The notes beneath the pieces were generated by a model, which was given only the letters and a program-made list of their open reading frames with translations, searched no databases and had not been told where the DNA came from. A DNA stretch of 38,616 nt from Streptosporangiaceae bacterium (GTDB lineage Bacteria > Actinomycetota > Actinomycetes > Streptosporangiales > Streptosporangiaceae): contig JAFARZ010000300.1 of NCBI GenBank assembly GCA_019245115.1, positions 1 to 38,616 of the forward strand, given 5' to 3'. Position 1 is the first letter of the stretch, and every line of letters starts with the position of its first letter. This document shows, in pieces, positions 15,422 to 24,058 of the stretch. The translations under genes were made by a program, and so were the position numbers.

Positions 15422-15844
15422 ATGACGGAGAGCCAGGACGCTGCCAGGGCTGCTCGCGACGACATGTCCGGCGCGCTGCAGGATCTTTCCGAGCAGTCGC
15501 GCAGGCTGGTGCGGCAAGAGGTCGGCTTGGCAGTGCGGGAGACATTGGACAAGGCAAAGCAGAGCCTGCCCGCGGTGGGCCTGCTCGCGGCGAGCGGGGT
15601 ATTCGGCGTACTGACGATCGCCGCCTCGTACCGGCTGAGCATGCGGCTGCTGGAGAAGCGGCTGTCCCCGTCCGGCGCCGCGCTCGTCGCGGCGGCGGGC
15701 TACGGCGGAGCGACCGCCTGCGCGGCCCTGGCCGGAATCCGCTGGCTGCGCGAGACGCCGTTGCCGGCGCCGTCGCGGACGGCCCGCGACGCGAGCGCCG
15801 CTGTGGCGGGCGCCGCGGCGGGCGCCAAGGCGAGCGGTGAGTGA
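15422..15844 (+). CDS. Actinobacterial holin-like (Phage_holin_3_6) membrane protein
   Basis: A 140-residue protein with a charged N-terminal amphipathic region (LSEQSRRLVRQEVGLAVRETLDKAKQS) and two hydrophobic helices, AVGLLAASGVFGVLTIA and ALVAAAGYGGATACAALAG, joined by a short loop. This matches the holin_3_6/DUF1469 type found on many actinobacterial chromosomes outside prophages. The name is historical; a lytic role is not implied. The C-terminus is Ala-rich. It is divergent from the dehydrogenase unit and followed directly by a strong hairpin. Nothing phage-like surrounds it. Confidence 0.75.
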   Translation: MTESQDAARAARDDMSGALQDLSEQSRRLVRQEVGLAVRETLDKAKQSLPAVGLLAASGVFGVLTIAASYRLSMRLLEKRLSPSGAALVAAAGYGGATACAALAGIRWLRETPLPAPSRTARDASAAVAGAAAGAKASGE

Positions 15845-15894
15845 CACCACCGCCGTTCATATTTAAAGACCTATTTTCCCGAACGGCGGTGGTG
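15845..15894 (+). terminator. Terminator hairpin after holin-like gene
   Basis: Perfect 14-bp arms CACCACCGCCGTTC and GAACGGCGGTGGTG begin on the base after the stop, with a 22-base AT-rich loop. No T-tract follows. Confidence 0.65.
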
Positions 15895-16228
15895 CTTCCT
15901 CCACGGGAGAACCACCGGGCCCATGGAAGCGGCCCGCCCGCTGCGGATCGAGCGGGCCGCTTGCCTCGTGCCCCCGTCCGGTGGTCAGTCGAGTCGCGCC
16001 AGCGTGCGGCCGGGGAGCATGTGAGACTGGTGGTCTCGATGAAAGGTCAGCCAGAACATGATTCCCCGTCTGAGCTGTAGTTTCCCCGTAATGCTGCCCG
16101 TGCTGATCCGGCACTGGGCTTCCCGTATATGTCAGGTTATTCGGGGCGACGAATGATCACAAGCCGTATATGACCTGCCACAGATCTTGTCGAACCCAGG
16201 GAGCGAGCCGCGCCGGCCAAGAACGTGT
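15895..16228. other. Intergenic region with second hairpin
   Basis: It holds a perfect 11-bp inverted repeat AAGCGGCCCGC / GCGGGCCGCTT (15927-15937 and 15952-15962), which may terminate the minus-strand kinase unit. The rest shows no credible gene or tRNA. Confidence 0.5.
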
Positions 16229-18100
16229 TCATCGCGACCTGACGTCGATCTCGGGGGGCCGCCGTGGCGGGCGGGGAGTCCAGGACGGGAACTCGCGTGT
16301 CCTTGCGAGGGGGACGGCCTCCAGGGCGCGGGTGGCGGCGCGGACGCTGTCCGGTGTCACGCCGCCCAGGTAGCCGCGCAGGTCCGGAAGGTGGACCTGG
16401 GCGGCGAGGCGGTCGGCGTCCCACAGGTCCGCGAGCTGGTCCGCCGCCTTGCTGATCTGGGCGGTTACGTCGCGTTTCTCCGACTCGGCCTGGTCCGTAG
16501 CGCGCTTGACCACCCTGGGCAGCCGGCCGATCCCCAGCACGGACGGGACTCCGGCGAGGATGGCCGGGATGATCAGCTCCGGGGAAACGCCCGGGATGAG
16601 CGTGGCGCCACCCAGGCCGACCGCGGCGGCGAGCCCGCCGGGGCAGCCCCATTTCTTCAGCCACCGGAGCCTGCCCTGGCGCCGGGCGGCATCGGTGTCG
16701 ATCCGGGCGCGGATTGCCGCCGCTTGCTCCTCAGCCTGGTCACGCAGCGCGGGGCGGGTCGTTCTTGTCTCATCGTCGCAGGCGAACCGGCACTCCCATT
16801 GCCGTTCCCCGACGGTGATCTCAATGGTGCCGGCCTCGGGGAGGCCATCGCGTAGCTCCTCCGCCGCCGTGACGATGAGCTGCTTGCTCAGCATGATCGC
16901 GAGCAGCTCGGTCACCGTCGGATCGGGCAGCTGGCCGTCATCGGGCCCGGGGAAGGCCGACTGGCTCACCATCCCGACGATGTTCAGCGTCCTGGAGCGG
17001 CCTTCCTCGTCGGCGACGACCATCGCCCGGGCGGCGCTCAGGTCGCCCTGGGTGAGCGTGATGGCCCGCTGCTCGCGCGTCACGCGGAGGAGTTCCTCCT
17101 CCTCGGGGTCCTCGGTGCGGGCCAGCTTGCTCAGCAGGGCGGCGAGGTCCCCCCGGACGTCATCCGACACGGACGCGCCCGCCTCGAAGCGCTCCCGGAA
17201 GTACCGGGCGGCCCGCTCGATGGCCCGGCTGGCCTCGTACCGGGGAGACAGGACCTTCCATGCCTTCTCGTTGGCGGCGAGCAGCGAGAAGTCCGGGTGC
17301 TCCCGGTGCCGTGCGCCCAGGCTGAGCAGCCGCCGCTGCCACTCGCTGACCGCGGCGTCGAAGATGTCCTGGCGGGCTCGCTCCTCGGCGTACCACTCGT
17401 CCATCTGCTTCACCAGCCGCGGCGCCGCGCCGCCGCCGAACGCGTTCCCGGTCGCGGCGTCGATGACGACCTGGAAGTGGCGGGGCAGGCTGACTGGCGT
17501 GAGCCGGGACAGGTACGCGGCGAGCCATTCCTGCAGCACCTCGTCGCGGTCCTGGTCACGCAGCAGGAGTGCCATGAACAGGGACGTCTTCTCGTAGTCC
17601 AGGGCCAGCGCGTAGCCGAGCGCCTCGCGGTGCTGCCCCGGGTTGTCGTTGAGCCATGCCGCGACCGCGAGGGTGGCCTGCGCCACCCAGTAGCGGGGCG
17701 TCTGGATCGCGAGCCGCTCGGTTACGTCCAGGATGACGCCGCGGTTGATGTGGCCGCTGGCGACCACGTCGATGATGCTCGCGGCCATGTTGCGAGCCTC
17801 CTCGTAACGGCCGAACTTCGCCTGCCACTGCCGTTCGGCGACGGCGAGTTCGTGGTAGGCGGCGGTCACGATGCGGTCCCGCTCGTACATCTCGCGCAGG
17901 CTGTCCAGCGAATCCTGCGTCGCCTGCTGCTTGCGCGCCAGGTCGTCGAGGGCGCGCGGCACGGTCTCCTCGATCCGGCGCAGCCGGTCGCTCAGCCGGG
18001 AGACGCTGCTGACCTGCTGCTGCAGGTTCGCGATCTCCGACCTGACGCTCCTTATCTCCGGGCCAAAGCCAGATGTTTCCCATGAGGAATCGCTGGTCAT
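16229..18100 (-). CDS. Coiled-coil membrane protein paired with kinase-WD40
   Basis: A 623-residue protein I do not recognise. The N-terminus (about residues 15-75) is strongly heptad-like and should form a coiled coil (IANLQQQVSSVSRLSDRLRR and on). The middle is helical and charged. A hydrophobic stretch at about 485-525 (LAAAVGLGGATLIPGVSP, then IIPAILAGVPSVLGIG) looks like one or two membrane passes, followed by a charged helical tail. No enzyme motif is visible. Its ATG overlaps the stop of the kinase-WD40 gene (ATGA), so the two are translated together and probably in fixed ratio. I infer a membrane-associated partner or substrate of the kinase. Confidence 0.7.
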   Translation of the reverse strand: MTSDSSWETSGFGPEIRSVRSEIANLQQQVSSVSRLSDRLRRIEETVPRALDDLARKQQATQDSLDSLREMYERDRIVTAAYHELAVAERQWQAKFGRYEEARNMAASIIDVVASGHINRGVILDVTERLAIQTPRYWVAQATLAVAAWLNDNPGQHREALGYALALDYEKTSLFMALLLRDQDRDEVLQEWLAAYLSRLTPVSLPRHFQVVIDAATGNAFGGGAAPRLVKQMDEWYAEERARQDIFDAAVSEWQRRLLSLGARHREHPDFSLLAANEKAWKVLSPRYEASRAIERAARYFRERFEAGASVSDDVRGDLAALLSKLARTEDPEEEELLRVTREQRAITLTQGDLSAARAMVVADEEGRSRTLNIVGMVSQSAFPGPDDGQLPDPTVTELLAIMLSKQLIVTAAEELRDGLPEAGTIEITVGERQWECRFACDDETRTTRPALRDQAEEQAAAIRARIDTDAARRQGRLRWLKKWGCPGGLAAAVGLGGATLIPGVSPELIIPAILAGVPSVLGIGRLPRVVKRATDQAESEKRDVTAQISKAADQLADLWDADRLAAQVHLPDLRGYLGGVTPDSVRAATRALEAVPLARTREFPSWTPRPPRRPPEIDVRSR

Positions 18101-20796
18101 ATGGGTGCCTCCAAGGTGGAGAGGGGCACGCGGGTCAGGCCGGCCGCCTGCCAGATCAGCCCACCGGTTTCGCCGAGGCCGCGCCAGGTCCCGTCGGGGG
18201 ACACCACGGCCGCCGCCTCGGGCAGGAGCACCGCCGTGGCCGAGCGGGTGGCCAGGTCCCAGATGCGCGCGGTTCCGTCCCGGCTCCCCGTGGCCAGCAA
18301 GCGGCCGCTGAGGTCGAAGCTCATCGCGGTGATCCCGTGCACGTGGCCGGTCAGCACGGGCGCGTCAGCCCAGTCGGCCAGCGTCCCCGGCGGGCCTGCC
18401 TCGTACAGCCGGACGGTGCCGTCGGCGCAGCCTGCCGCGAGCATCGCTCCGGACGGACTCGCGGCCAGGACCGTGGCGCGGCAACCGAGCGGAGAATGGC
18501 ACGCGGTTTCCTTACCGGCAGCCAGGTCCCAGGTGCGGATGGTCTCGTCATCACCGGCCGAGGTCAGCAGGCCGGGACGCGGGCCGAACACGACGGTGAG
18601 GACGGCGCCCTTGTGGCCGGTCAGCTCCCACAGCAGCCTCTTGTCCTCCCAGACGGTGATGACCGTCTCCGCCCACGCGGCCGCGATCCGCTTGCCGTCA
18701 CGGTCCGCCGCGACCGCCCGGGCGTGTCCGGTCCGCCCCGGCAGGACCCCGGCCAGCGTCCCGTCCGCCGCGTTCCAGATCCGCACCGCGTCTCCAGCGG
18801 TCGCCAGCCGCGTCCCGTCTGCCCCGAAGGCCGCGCACTCCGCGGGCTCGGGGGAGTCCGCGGCCCAGCCCGGCTCGAGCGACTCCTTCGCCGTGGTGAA
18901 GGACCTCAGCCCGGAACGCCTGCCGCTGACCACCAGCCGGCCGCCGTCCGGAGAAACGGCGACGGCGGTCACCGGACCGTCCATGGCCCGGATGACCGGC
19001 ATGGCCTGCCGGGATGTGTGCCACAGGCGGAGCGAGCCGTCGCTGCCGCCCAGCGCGAGCATCCCGGAACCGGCGAACGCGACGCCGGTGATGGTCAGGT
19101 CGGTCCCGTCCAGGACGCGCGGGCGTGCGGGGGTGTCAAGGCCGGCCAGGTACACGCACCCCCTGGCGTCATCGATCATCGCCGCGAAGCCTCCGCTGGG
19201 GCTGAGCGCGGCGGCCCGCATCGGAACACCCGCGGAACCGCCGGGCCACCCGTGTGCGCCGACGGTGAGCCAGCGGTCGCGCGCGTCGTCCCTGGCCAGT
19301 GCCAGCACCCGCCCGGATGCCGCGTTCACGGGCGCCGCACTCACGGGCGCCGCGTTCACGGGTGCGGCATCCGCGAGCTCCGTCAGGTCCCAGACGTGGA
19401 CCTTGCCGTCTTCGTCGCCGGCGGCCAGCCGGCCGCCCACGCCGTCGAACGCCAGCGCTGTCACGTCGGCGGGACACGGCAGCCCGACGGCGAACCGCGG
19501 CTCGCTCGGGTCAGTCACGTCCCAGACCAGGAGCCGGCCTTCTACGCTGGCCGCCAGCCAGGCGCCGGCCGGGTCGAGGGCGAGGCTGCGGATCCGGACT
19601 TCCGGGCCGGTGAGCCCGGGAACGCCGCCGGGCAGGTAGCGGCGGGTGGTCCCGGCCGCGACGTCCCAGGCCGTGACGTGCCCGTCGTCCGTCGCGACGA
19701 CCAGCAGGTCACCGCGGCCGGCGGCCATGGCTCGCACCCGTGCTCCGGCCGGCCACGACCGGACCGGCAGGCCCGGTCCGGCAATCCACACCGTGATGAT
19801 CCCGTCCCCGTTCGCGGCGGCGAACCAGCGGCCACCCACGTCGGCCGTGACCAGCCGCCATCCGCGGCGCGCGGGCCGCACCTGCAGCCGGGATGGCGCA
19901 GGCCGCGGAGGGAGAGCCGGAGTCTCCGCGGGGACGTAAGGGGCTTGGGTACGTCGCACCGGGGCCGGACTGCCGGAGCGATGCGGGCGTGTCTGGTACA
20001 GGCCGGCGAGCAGGGCGGCGGCGGTGGGGCGGCTGGCCGGGTCCTTGGCCAGGCAGGCGGCGATGATGCCCAGCAGGCGGCCGGTGAGGGGGCGCAGGTC
20101 GGGGGGCTTGTTGACGATGCTGTAACTGGTCGCGGTGAAGGTGCCGGCATCGAACGGCGCCCGGCCCGCCGCGGCAAAGGCAACCACGCTGCCGAGGGAG
20201 AAGATGTCGCTGGCCGGCCCGGCGGGGCTGCCGTCAAGCTGCTCGGGGGACAAGAACGCGGGCGTGCCGACGACGGTCCCGGTGGCGGTCAGCCGGGGAT
20301 CGCTGCTCGCTCCCGCGTCCTTCGCGATGCCGAAGTCGATGATCCGGGGGCCGTCGTCGGCCATGATGATGTTGAGCGGCTTGAGGTCCCGGTGAATCAG
20401 ACCACGGGAGTGAATGGCGTGCAGGCCCTCGGCGAGCCCGGCGGCAAGCTCGTGCACTTCCGCCGGGTCGAGAGGGCCATCGCAGTTGACCCTGGCCGCC
20501 AGCGACGGGCCCGGGACGTATTGCGTCACCATCCACGGCGGATCCGCGTCCGGGTCGGCGTCGACGACAGCGGCCGTGTGGAAGCCGCTGACCAGTCCGG
20601 CGGCCTTTACCTCGCGCCGGAACCGCGCCCGGAACCGCGGGTCGCTGGCCAGGTCGGGGCGGATCAGCTTGACGGCCACGAGTCGGCCGCCCGGCGATTC
20701 CCCCAGGTAGACGATCCCCATTCCGCCGACGGCAAGCCGTTCGATCAGGCGGTATGCGGCAACATGGTGCGGATCATCGTCCTGCAGCGATGCCAT
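18097..20796 (-). CDS. Serine/threonine protein kinase with WD40 propeller
   Basis: Predicted cytosolic Hanks-type kinase fused to WD40 repeats, 899 residues. The kinase domain is about residues 14-270: glycine loop VGGMGIVY (23-30), Lys43 in VAVKL, catalytic Asp137 in HRDLKPLN, Asp154 in IDFGIA, and activation-segment end GTPAFLSPEQ. Unlike PknB there is no membrane helix or PASTA region. After a Pro/Arg linker (about 280-320) come a dozen or so WD repeats in the rest of the protein, with signatures such as IRTWDLA, VRIWNAADG and ARIWDLAT. These probably form two propellers that bind a partner. A 15-bp tandem repeat (19321-19365) makes the NAAPV stretch. ATG 20796 is the first start. The stop overlaps the start of the coiled-coil gene. 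Confidence 0.92.
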   Translation of the reverse strand: MASLQDDDPHHVAAYRLIERLAVGGMGIVYLGESPGGRLVAVKLIRPDLASDPRFRARFRREVKAAGLVSGFHTAAVVDADPDADPPWMVTQYVPGPSLAARVNCDGPLDPAEVHELAAGLAEGLHAIHSRGLIHRDLKPLNIIMADDGPRIIDFGIAKDAGASSDPRLTATGTVVGTPAFLSPEQLDGSPAGPASDIFSLGSVVAFAAAGRAPFDAGTFTATSYSIVNKPPDLRPLTGRLLGIIAACLAKDPASRPTAAALLAGLYQTRPHRSGSPAPVRRTQAPYVPAETPALPPRPAPSRLQVRPARRGWRLVTADVGGRWFAAANGDGIITVWIAGPGLPVRSWPAGARVRAMAAGRGDLLVVATDDGHVTAWDVAAGTTRRYLPGGVPGLTGPEVRIRSLALDPAGAWLAASVEGRLLVWDVTDPSEPRFAVGLPCPADVTALAFDGVGGRLAAGDEDGKVHVWDLTELADAAPVNAAPVSAAPVNAASGRVLALARDDARDRWLTVGAHGWPGGSAGVPMRAAALSPSGGFAAMIDDARGCVYLAGLDTPARPRVLDGTDLTITGVAFAGSGMLALGGSDGSLRLWHTSRQAMPVIRAMDGPVTAVAVSPDGGRLVVSGRRSGLRSFTTAKESLEPGWAADSPEPAECAAFGADGTRLATAGDAVRIWNAADGTLAGVLPGRTGHARAVAADRDGKRIAAAWAETVITVWEDKRLLWELTGHKGAVLTVVFGPRPGLLTSAGDDETIRTWDLAAGKETACHSPLGCRATVLAASPSGAMLAAGCADGTVRLYEAGPPGTLADWADAPVLTGHVHGITAMSFDLSGRLLATGSRDGTARIWDLATRSATAVLLPEAAAVVSPDGTWRGLGETGGLIWQAAGLTRVPLSTLEAPI
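19321..19365 (-). repeat. 15-bp tandem repeat in kinase-WD40 gene
   Basis: Three near-identical units (plus-strand GCGTTCACGGGCGCC type) encode VNAAP/VSAAP/VNAAS between WD repeats. The frame is preserved. Confidence 0.75.
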
Positions 20797-20882
20797 CCTG
20801 CCCCCTAAGGCGCTAGCTCATGGTATGCAATGAAATGCCCGGATAGCAGATGACTTCGATAGCAACAGACGGGGAGCAGCCA

Positions 20883-21326
20883 ATGTTCAAGTCCATTAGG
20901 TCACTGATCGTGACGGTGGCGGCCAGCGCCAGCGCGCTGGCGCTCGCGGCTACCCCGGCTGTCGCCGGCGGTAACTCACGGGCCAGCGTGCCTGTCTATC
21001 GCTGTGATCTCTTCGCGTCCGAGCCCTTCGTGATCGCGCAGGGGCATGAGATCGCGGGATCCGGCCACTCGCTGTGCTTGGGTAGCGGATGGCAGGACCA
21101 GAGGCTTGTCGTGACCATTGAGGAGCAGATCTTCAGCACCTTGTATGTGGTCCGGGCGCAAGCTTCGACCGAGTACACCAGCACGCCGTTCCTGTCCAAG
21201 GCGGTTGTCTGGAACTGCACCGGCTCCGGCACCCACCGGTACACAATCGAGACGAGCTGGTACGGAAGGAACGGAGCGGCGTACGGTTACACATTCCCGC
21301 CGAAGACCGTCACCCTCACCTGTTAA
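20883..21326 (+). CDS. Small secreted protein, unknown family
   Basis: A 147-residue exported protein. ATG 20883 with GGGGAG upstream is chosen because a typical signal peptide follows (MFKSIRSLIVTVAASASALALAATPAVAGG, split by me as charged start plus hydrophobic core), whereas ATG 20850 would put 11 polar residues before it. The mature part is about 115 residues with four cysteines, two near YRCD and SLCLG and two near WNCTG and the C-terminal TC, suggesting two disulfides. It is rich in Ser, Thr and aromatic residues with beta-strand-like patterns. I do not recognise a family. It lies just before the HtrA protease gene, in the same direction. Confidence 0.7.
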   Translation: MFKSIRSLIVTVAASASALALAATPAVAGGNSRASVPVYRCDLFASEPFVIAQGHEIAGSGHSLCLGSGWQDQRLVVTIEEQIFSTLYVVRAQASTEYTSTPFLSKAVVWNCTGSGTHRYTIETSWYGRNGAAYGYTFPPKTVTLTC

Positions 21327-21386
21327 TGGTTTGAGCGTAGGCGGGGCTGGATATTTTCAGCGTATTCGCGGTCACAGGGGAGGCCA

Positions 21387-22505
21387 ACGACGTCAACGCA
21401 ATCGCGCACTAAAGGCCCGAGACCAGCCACTTGGCTGCTGATCGCATGCGTGGCCTGCGCGGTGGTGGGCGGCGTGATCGGAGGCGTGATCGCGAACGCC
21501 ATCAACTCGCCCTCGTCGTCTTCGGGGAGCGCGTCCGGTACAACTCAGTCCGCGAGCGGCCAGTCCTCATCGTGTCAGGTCACCTCGGTGGCGGAGAAGG
21601 TCCTGCCGTCCGTCGTCACGATCAGCGCGAAAGGCTCGAGCGGGTCCGGGACGGGGTCCGGCGAGGTCATCAACGACAACGGTGACATCCTTACGAACAA
21701 TCACGTCATCGCTCCCGCCGCGAGCGGCGGGGAGCTGACCGTGCTGTTCAGCAACGGGAAGACCGCGGCGGCGACGCTGGTGGGCCGGGACCCGCTGACC
21801 GACGTGGCCGTGATCAAGGTCAGTGAGACGGGCCTGGCACCCATCCCTATCGGCTCATCGGGTTCGCTCGTCGTCGGCCAGCCGGTCGTGGTCCTCGGCG
21901 CTCCGCTTGGCCTGTCGTCCACCGTGACCAGCGGCATCGTCAGCGCGCTCGACCGGACGATTCAGGTGCCGGGCGAGAACTCGCAGTCCGCTCTGCTGAT
22001 CAACGCCGTTCAGACCGACGCCGCGATCAACCCTGGTAACAGCGGCGGCGCGATGGTGAACTGCGGCGGCCAGTTCGTGGGCATTCCGTCCGCTGGGGCG
22101 ACGGTGCCATCGCCGTCTGGCGAGTCGGGCGGCGGCAGCATCGGACTCGGCTTCGCCATCCCGGCCGACCTGGCGATACGGCTGGCGGACGAGATGATCT
22201 CCACCGGCAAGGTGTCGCGCGCCTACATGGGCATCCAGGCGACCCCGGTCGCGGCGAACGCGGCGAAGGTCAGCGGCACCGCCGAGGGCCTCCTGGTCAG
22301 CGGCATCGACCCCAGCGGCCCCGCTCAGGCGGCGGGTCTCGCCACCGGTGACGTGATCACCTCAATCAACGGGCAGCCGGCCGTCAGCACGGATCAGATC
22401 GTGGAGCTCACGATCACCAAGCGCCCGGGGGACAAGATCACCGTCGAATACAGCCGGAACGGGGCGACCCATTCCGCCACCATCACGTTCGCCAGCCAGC
22501 CGTAA
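21387..22505 (+). CDS. Membrane-anchored HtrA-type serine protease with PDZ
   Basis: Predicted extracytoplasmic quality-control protease. Measured from GTG 21450, the catalytic triad is His85 in LTNNHVI, Asp118 in TDVAVIKV and Ser198 in NPGNSGGAM. A PDZ domain follows (GLLVSGIDPSGPAQAAGL to the end). A single N-terminal membrane helix, WLLIACVACAVVGGVIGGVIA, precedes a Ser-rich linker. The start is a puzzle: GTG 21450 cuts this helix in half and has no ribosome-binding site. The frame is open back to 21327 but holds no ATG, GTG or TTG. A strong GGGGAGG at 21377-21383 lies just before ACG codons at 21387 and 21390, so I place the start there tentatively. It may cooperate with the small secreted protein upstream. 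Confidence 0.85.
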   Translation, partial: TTSTQSRTKGPRPATWLLIACVACAVVGGVIGGVIANAINSPSSSSGSASGTTQSASGQSSSCQVTSVAEKVLPSVVTISAKGSSGSGTGSGEVINDNGDILTNNHVIAPAASGGELTVLFSNGKTAAATLVGRDPLTDVAVIKVSETGLAPIPIGSSGSLVVGQPVVVLGAPLGLSSTVTSGIVSALDRTIQVPGENSQSALLINAVQTDAAINPGNSGGAMVNCGGQFVGIPSAGATVPSPSGESGGGSIGLGFAIPADLAIRLADEMISTGKVSRAYMGIQATPVAANAAKVSGTAEGLLVSGIDPSGPAQAAGLATGDVITSINGQPAVSTDQIVELTITKRPGDKITVEYSRNGATHSATITFASQP

Positions 22506-22535
22506 CGGGCCTGGCATTTCCTCAAGGTGGGTCAG

Positions 22536-23393
22536 GTGGGTGAGCAGCCGCTACCGGGCGGGTTCGTGACGACCGTCGTCCGGTCCGGGAACACGGTCCG
22601 GCGGGCGCCGCGGCCGGAGGCCCAGGCCAATCCAACACAGCGGCCGGAGGCCCAGGCCAATCCAACACAGCGGCCGGAGGCCCAGGCCAATCCAACACCG
22701 CGGCCGGAGGCCCAGGCCAATTCAACACTGCCCGAGGACCCCGAGTTCGTGCACGCCCTGCTGGGATTGTTCGAACGGCGCGGCTGGGCCGGAGCGCCGA
22801 GGTTCCTGGGGACCGACGAACAGGGGCGGGAGGTGCTCAGCTTCATCGAGGGCCACGTGGCCTGGGAACCGGTCCAGCCATCGTCGCTCACCTCGGACGC
22901 GAGCCTGTCCCGGCTGGCCGTGCTGGTGCGGGAGTTCCATGACCTGACCGCCGGAACGCCGCTGGCCGGCGGCGGGAAGGTGGTCTGCCACAACGACCTG
23001 TCGCCCAAGAACACCGTGTACCGCGACGGCGGCGCGGGGCTGATGCCGACGGCCTTCATCGACTGGGATATCGCCGCTCCAGGCGAGCGGATCCACGACA
23101 TCGCCCACGTGTGCTGGCAGTACCTTGACCTCGGCCCGGGCGTGGCCGACCCGGCCGCCGCCAGCAGGCGGATGCGGCTGATCTGCGACGCCTACGGCCT
23201 GGCGGACCGCGGCAGCCTGCTGGAGACGATCTTGTGGTGGCAGGACCGGTGCTGGCGAGGTATCGAGGCCAAGGCGGCCGGCGGCGACCCCGCGATGACC
23301 CGCCTGCGCGACAGCGGCGTGGTCCGTGTTATCCGCGATGCCTTCGACTGGGTCACCGCCCACCGCGCCGGGCTCGTCACCCACCTCAAGTAG
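22536..23393 (+). CDS. Aminoglycoside-phosphotransferase-fold kinase with repeat insert
   Basis: Predicted cytoplasmic small-molecule kinase of the APH/choline-kinase fold, 285 residues. The Brenner-type catalytic motif is CHNDLSPKN with Asp154, and the metal-binding DFG-equivalent is FIDWDIAAPGERIHDIAH. The N-lobe begins GGFVTTVVRSGNTVRR and is then interrupted by four 10-residue repeats (RPEAQANPTQ type) from a 30-bp tandem repeat, before FVHALLGLFERRGWAGAPRFLG resumes the fold. The insert replaces the usual short loop. GTG 22536 has AAGG seven bases upstream; GTG 22527 would add three residues. Substrate unknown; resistance should not be assumed from the family name. Confidence 0.85.
   Translation: MGEQPLPGGFVTTVVRSGNTVRRAPRPEAQANPTQRPEAQANPTQRPEAQANPTPRPEAQANSTLPEDPEFVHALLGLFERRGWAGAPRFLGTDEQGREVLSFIEGHVAWEPVQPSSLTSDASLSRLAVLVREFHDLTAGTPLAGGGKVVCHNDLSPKNTVYRDGGAGLMPTAFIDWDIAAPGERIHDIAHVCWQYLDLGPGVADPAAASRRMRLICDAYGLADRGSLLETILWWQDRCWRGIEAKAAGGDPAMTRLRDSGVVRVIRDAFDWVTAHRAGLVTHLK
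22611..22730 (+). repeat. Four tandem 30-bp repeats inside APH gene
   Basis: Units at 22611, 22641, 22671 and 22701. The first two are identical and the later ones differ by only a few bases. Each encodes ten residues, RPEAQANPT plus Q, P or L. Confidence 0.95.
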
Positions 23394-23452
23394 CCACGCC
23401 GTAGCAGCCGCACAGGCAGCTGGATCCGGCTGGGCCGCCGGGCCGGACGGTG

Positions 23453-23983
23453 TCATCTAGCGGAGGTACTCAGCTGGCGGCTGAGGAAACCGATCTGGGC
23501 GGGGTCGGCGATAACGTGGACAGCCTCGACCTGTTCTCCCCGCATGCGTAGCACCAGCAGTGCGGCGAGGGCGCGGCCATGGAAGCCGAGGAGGGCGGGC
23601 TGCCCGCCGACCGGGAGTGAAACCAGCGTTGAGCCTGGTCCCCAGAACCTCAGCAGGTTCGTAGCGACATTTTCTGCCCCGGTGACGACGGCCCGCGGTT
23701 CGGCCGCGGCCGAACCGAGATCCACGTCGCCCCAGGCATCCGGGGTAAGTACCGCCAGTAGCGCGTCGAGATCGCCGCTGGCGCATGCGGCGATGAACTC
23801 GTCGGTGACCAGGCGGTGCTCTGCGGACTCAACGTCGAAGCGGGCGCCTGCCCGGCCGTCGGCGATCTTCTGTCTGGCCCGCTTCGCCAGCTGCCGGCAT
23901 GACGCGGTGGGGCGGCCAATGGTCTGGGCGATCGTGTCGAACGGCATCCGGAAGATGTCGTGCAGCACGAAGACGCCTTGATC
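23453..23983 (-). pseudogene. 5'-truncated ECF41-type sigma factor
   Basis: Only the second half of an ECF41/SigJ-like sigma factor is present. Region 4 starts at DQGVFVLHDIFRMPF and continues TIAQTIGRPTASCRQLAKRAR, followed by the SnoaL/NTF2-like C-terminal domain typical of ECF41 (LVTDEFIAACASGDLDALLAVLTPDAWGD, split here as one block). Sigma region 2, needed for -10 recognition and core binding, is missing: upstream the frame becomes GPRSRR and then unrelated sequence. A GTG at 23968 could give a 171-residue region-4/SnoaL protein, but I think this is a remnant. Confidence 0.75.
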
Positions 23984-24058
23984 GCGCCGGGAGCGTGGCC
24001 CGACCAGGCACGCCCCGGCGCCCCGGCGTGAGTCGGCTAGGCCCCTGCCGCCCGAGGT

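Noticed and set aside
15422..15844. Holin-like gene as evidence of a prophage
   Set aside because: No lysin, capsid, integrase or attachment sites nearby; this family is common on actinobacterial chromosomes.
18073..20808. Long 911-residue plus-strand open frame opposite the kinase-WD40 gene
   Set aside because: Arg/Gly/Pro-rich with no domain; an artefact of high GC third positions in the real minus-strand kinase gene, whose motifs are complete.
22611..22730. Possible CRISPR array
   Set aside because: The units are directly adjacent without spacers and lie in frame inside a kinase gene; it is a tandem repeat.
22536..23393. Calling the APH-fold kinase an antibiotic-resistance gene
   Set aside because: The fold is shared by many metabolic kinases and no resistance-specific residues or context are visible.
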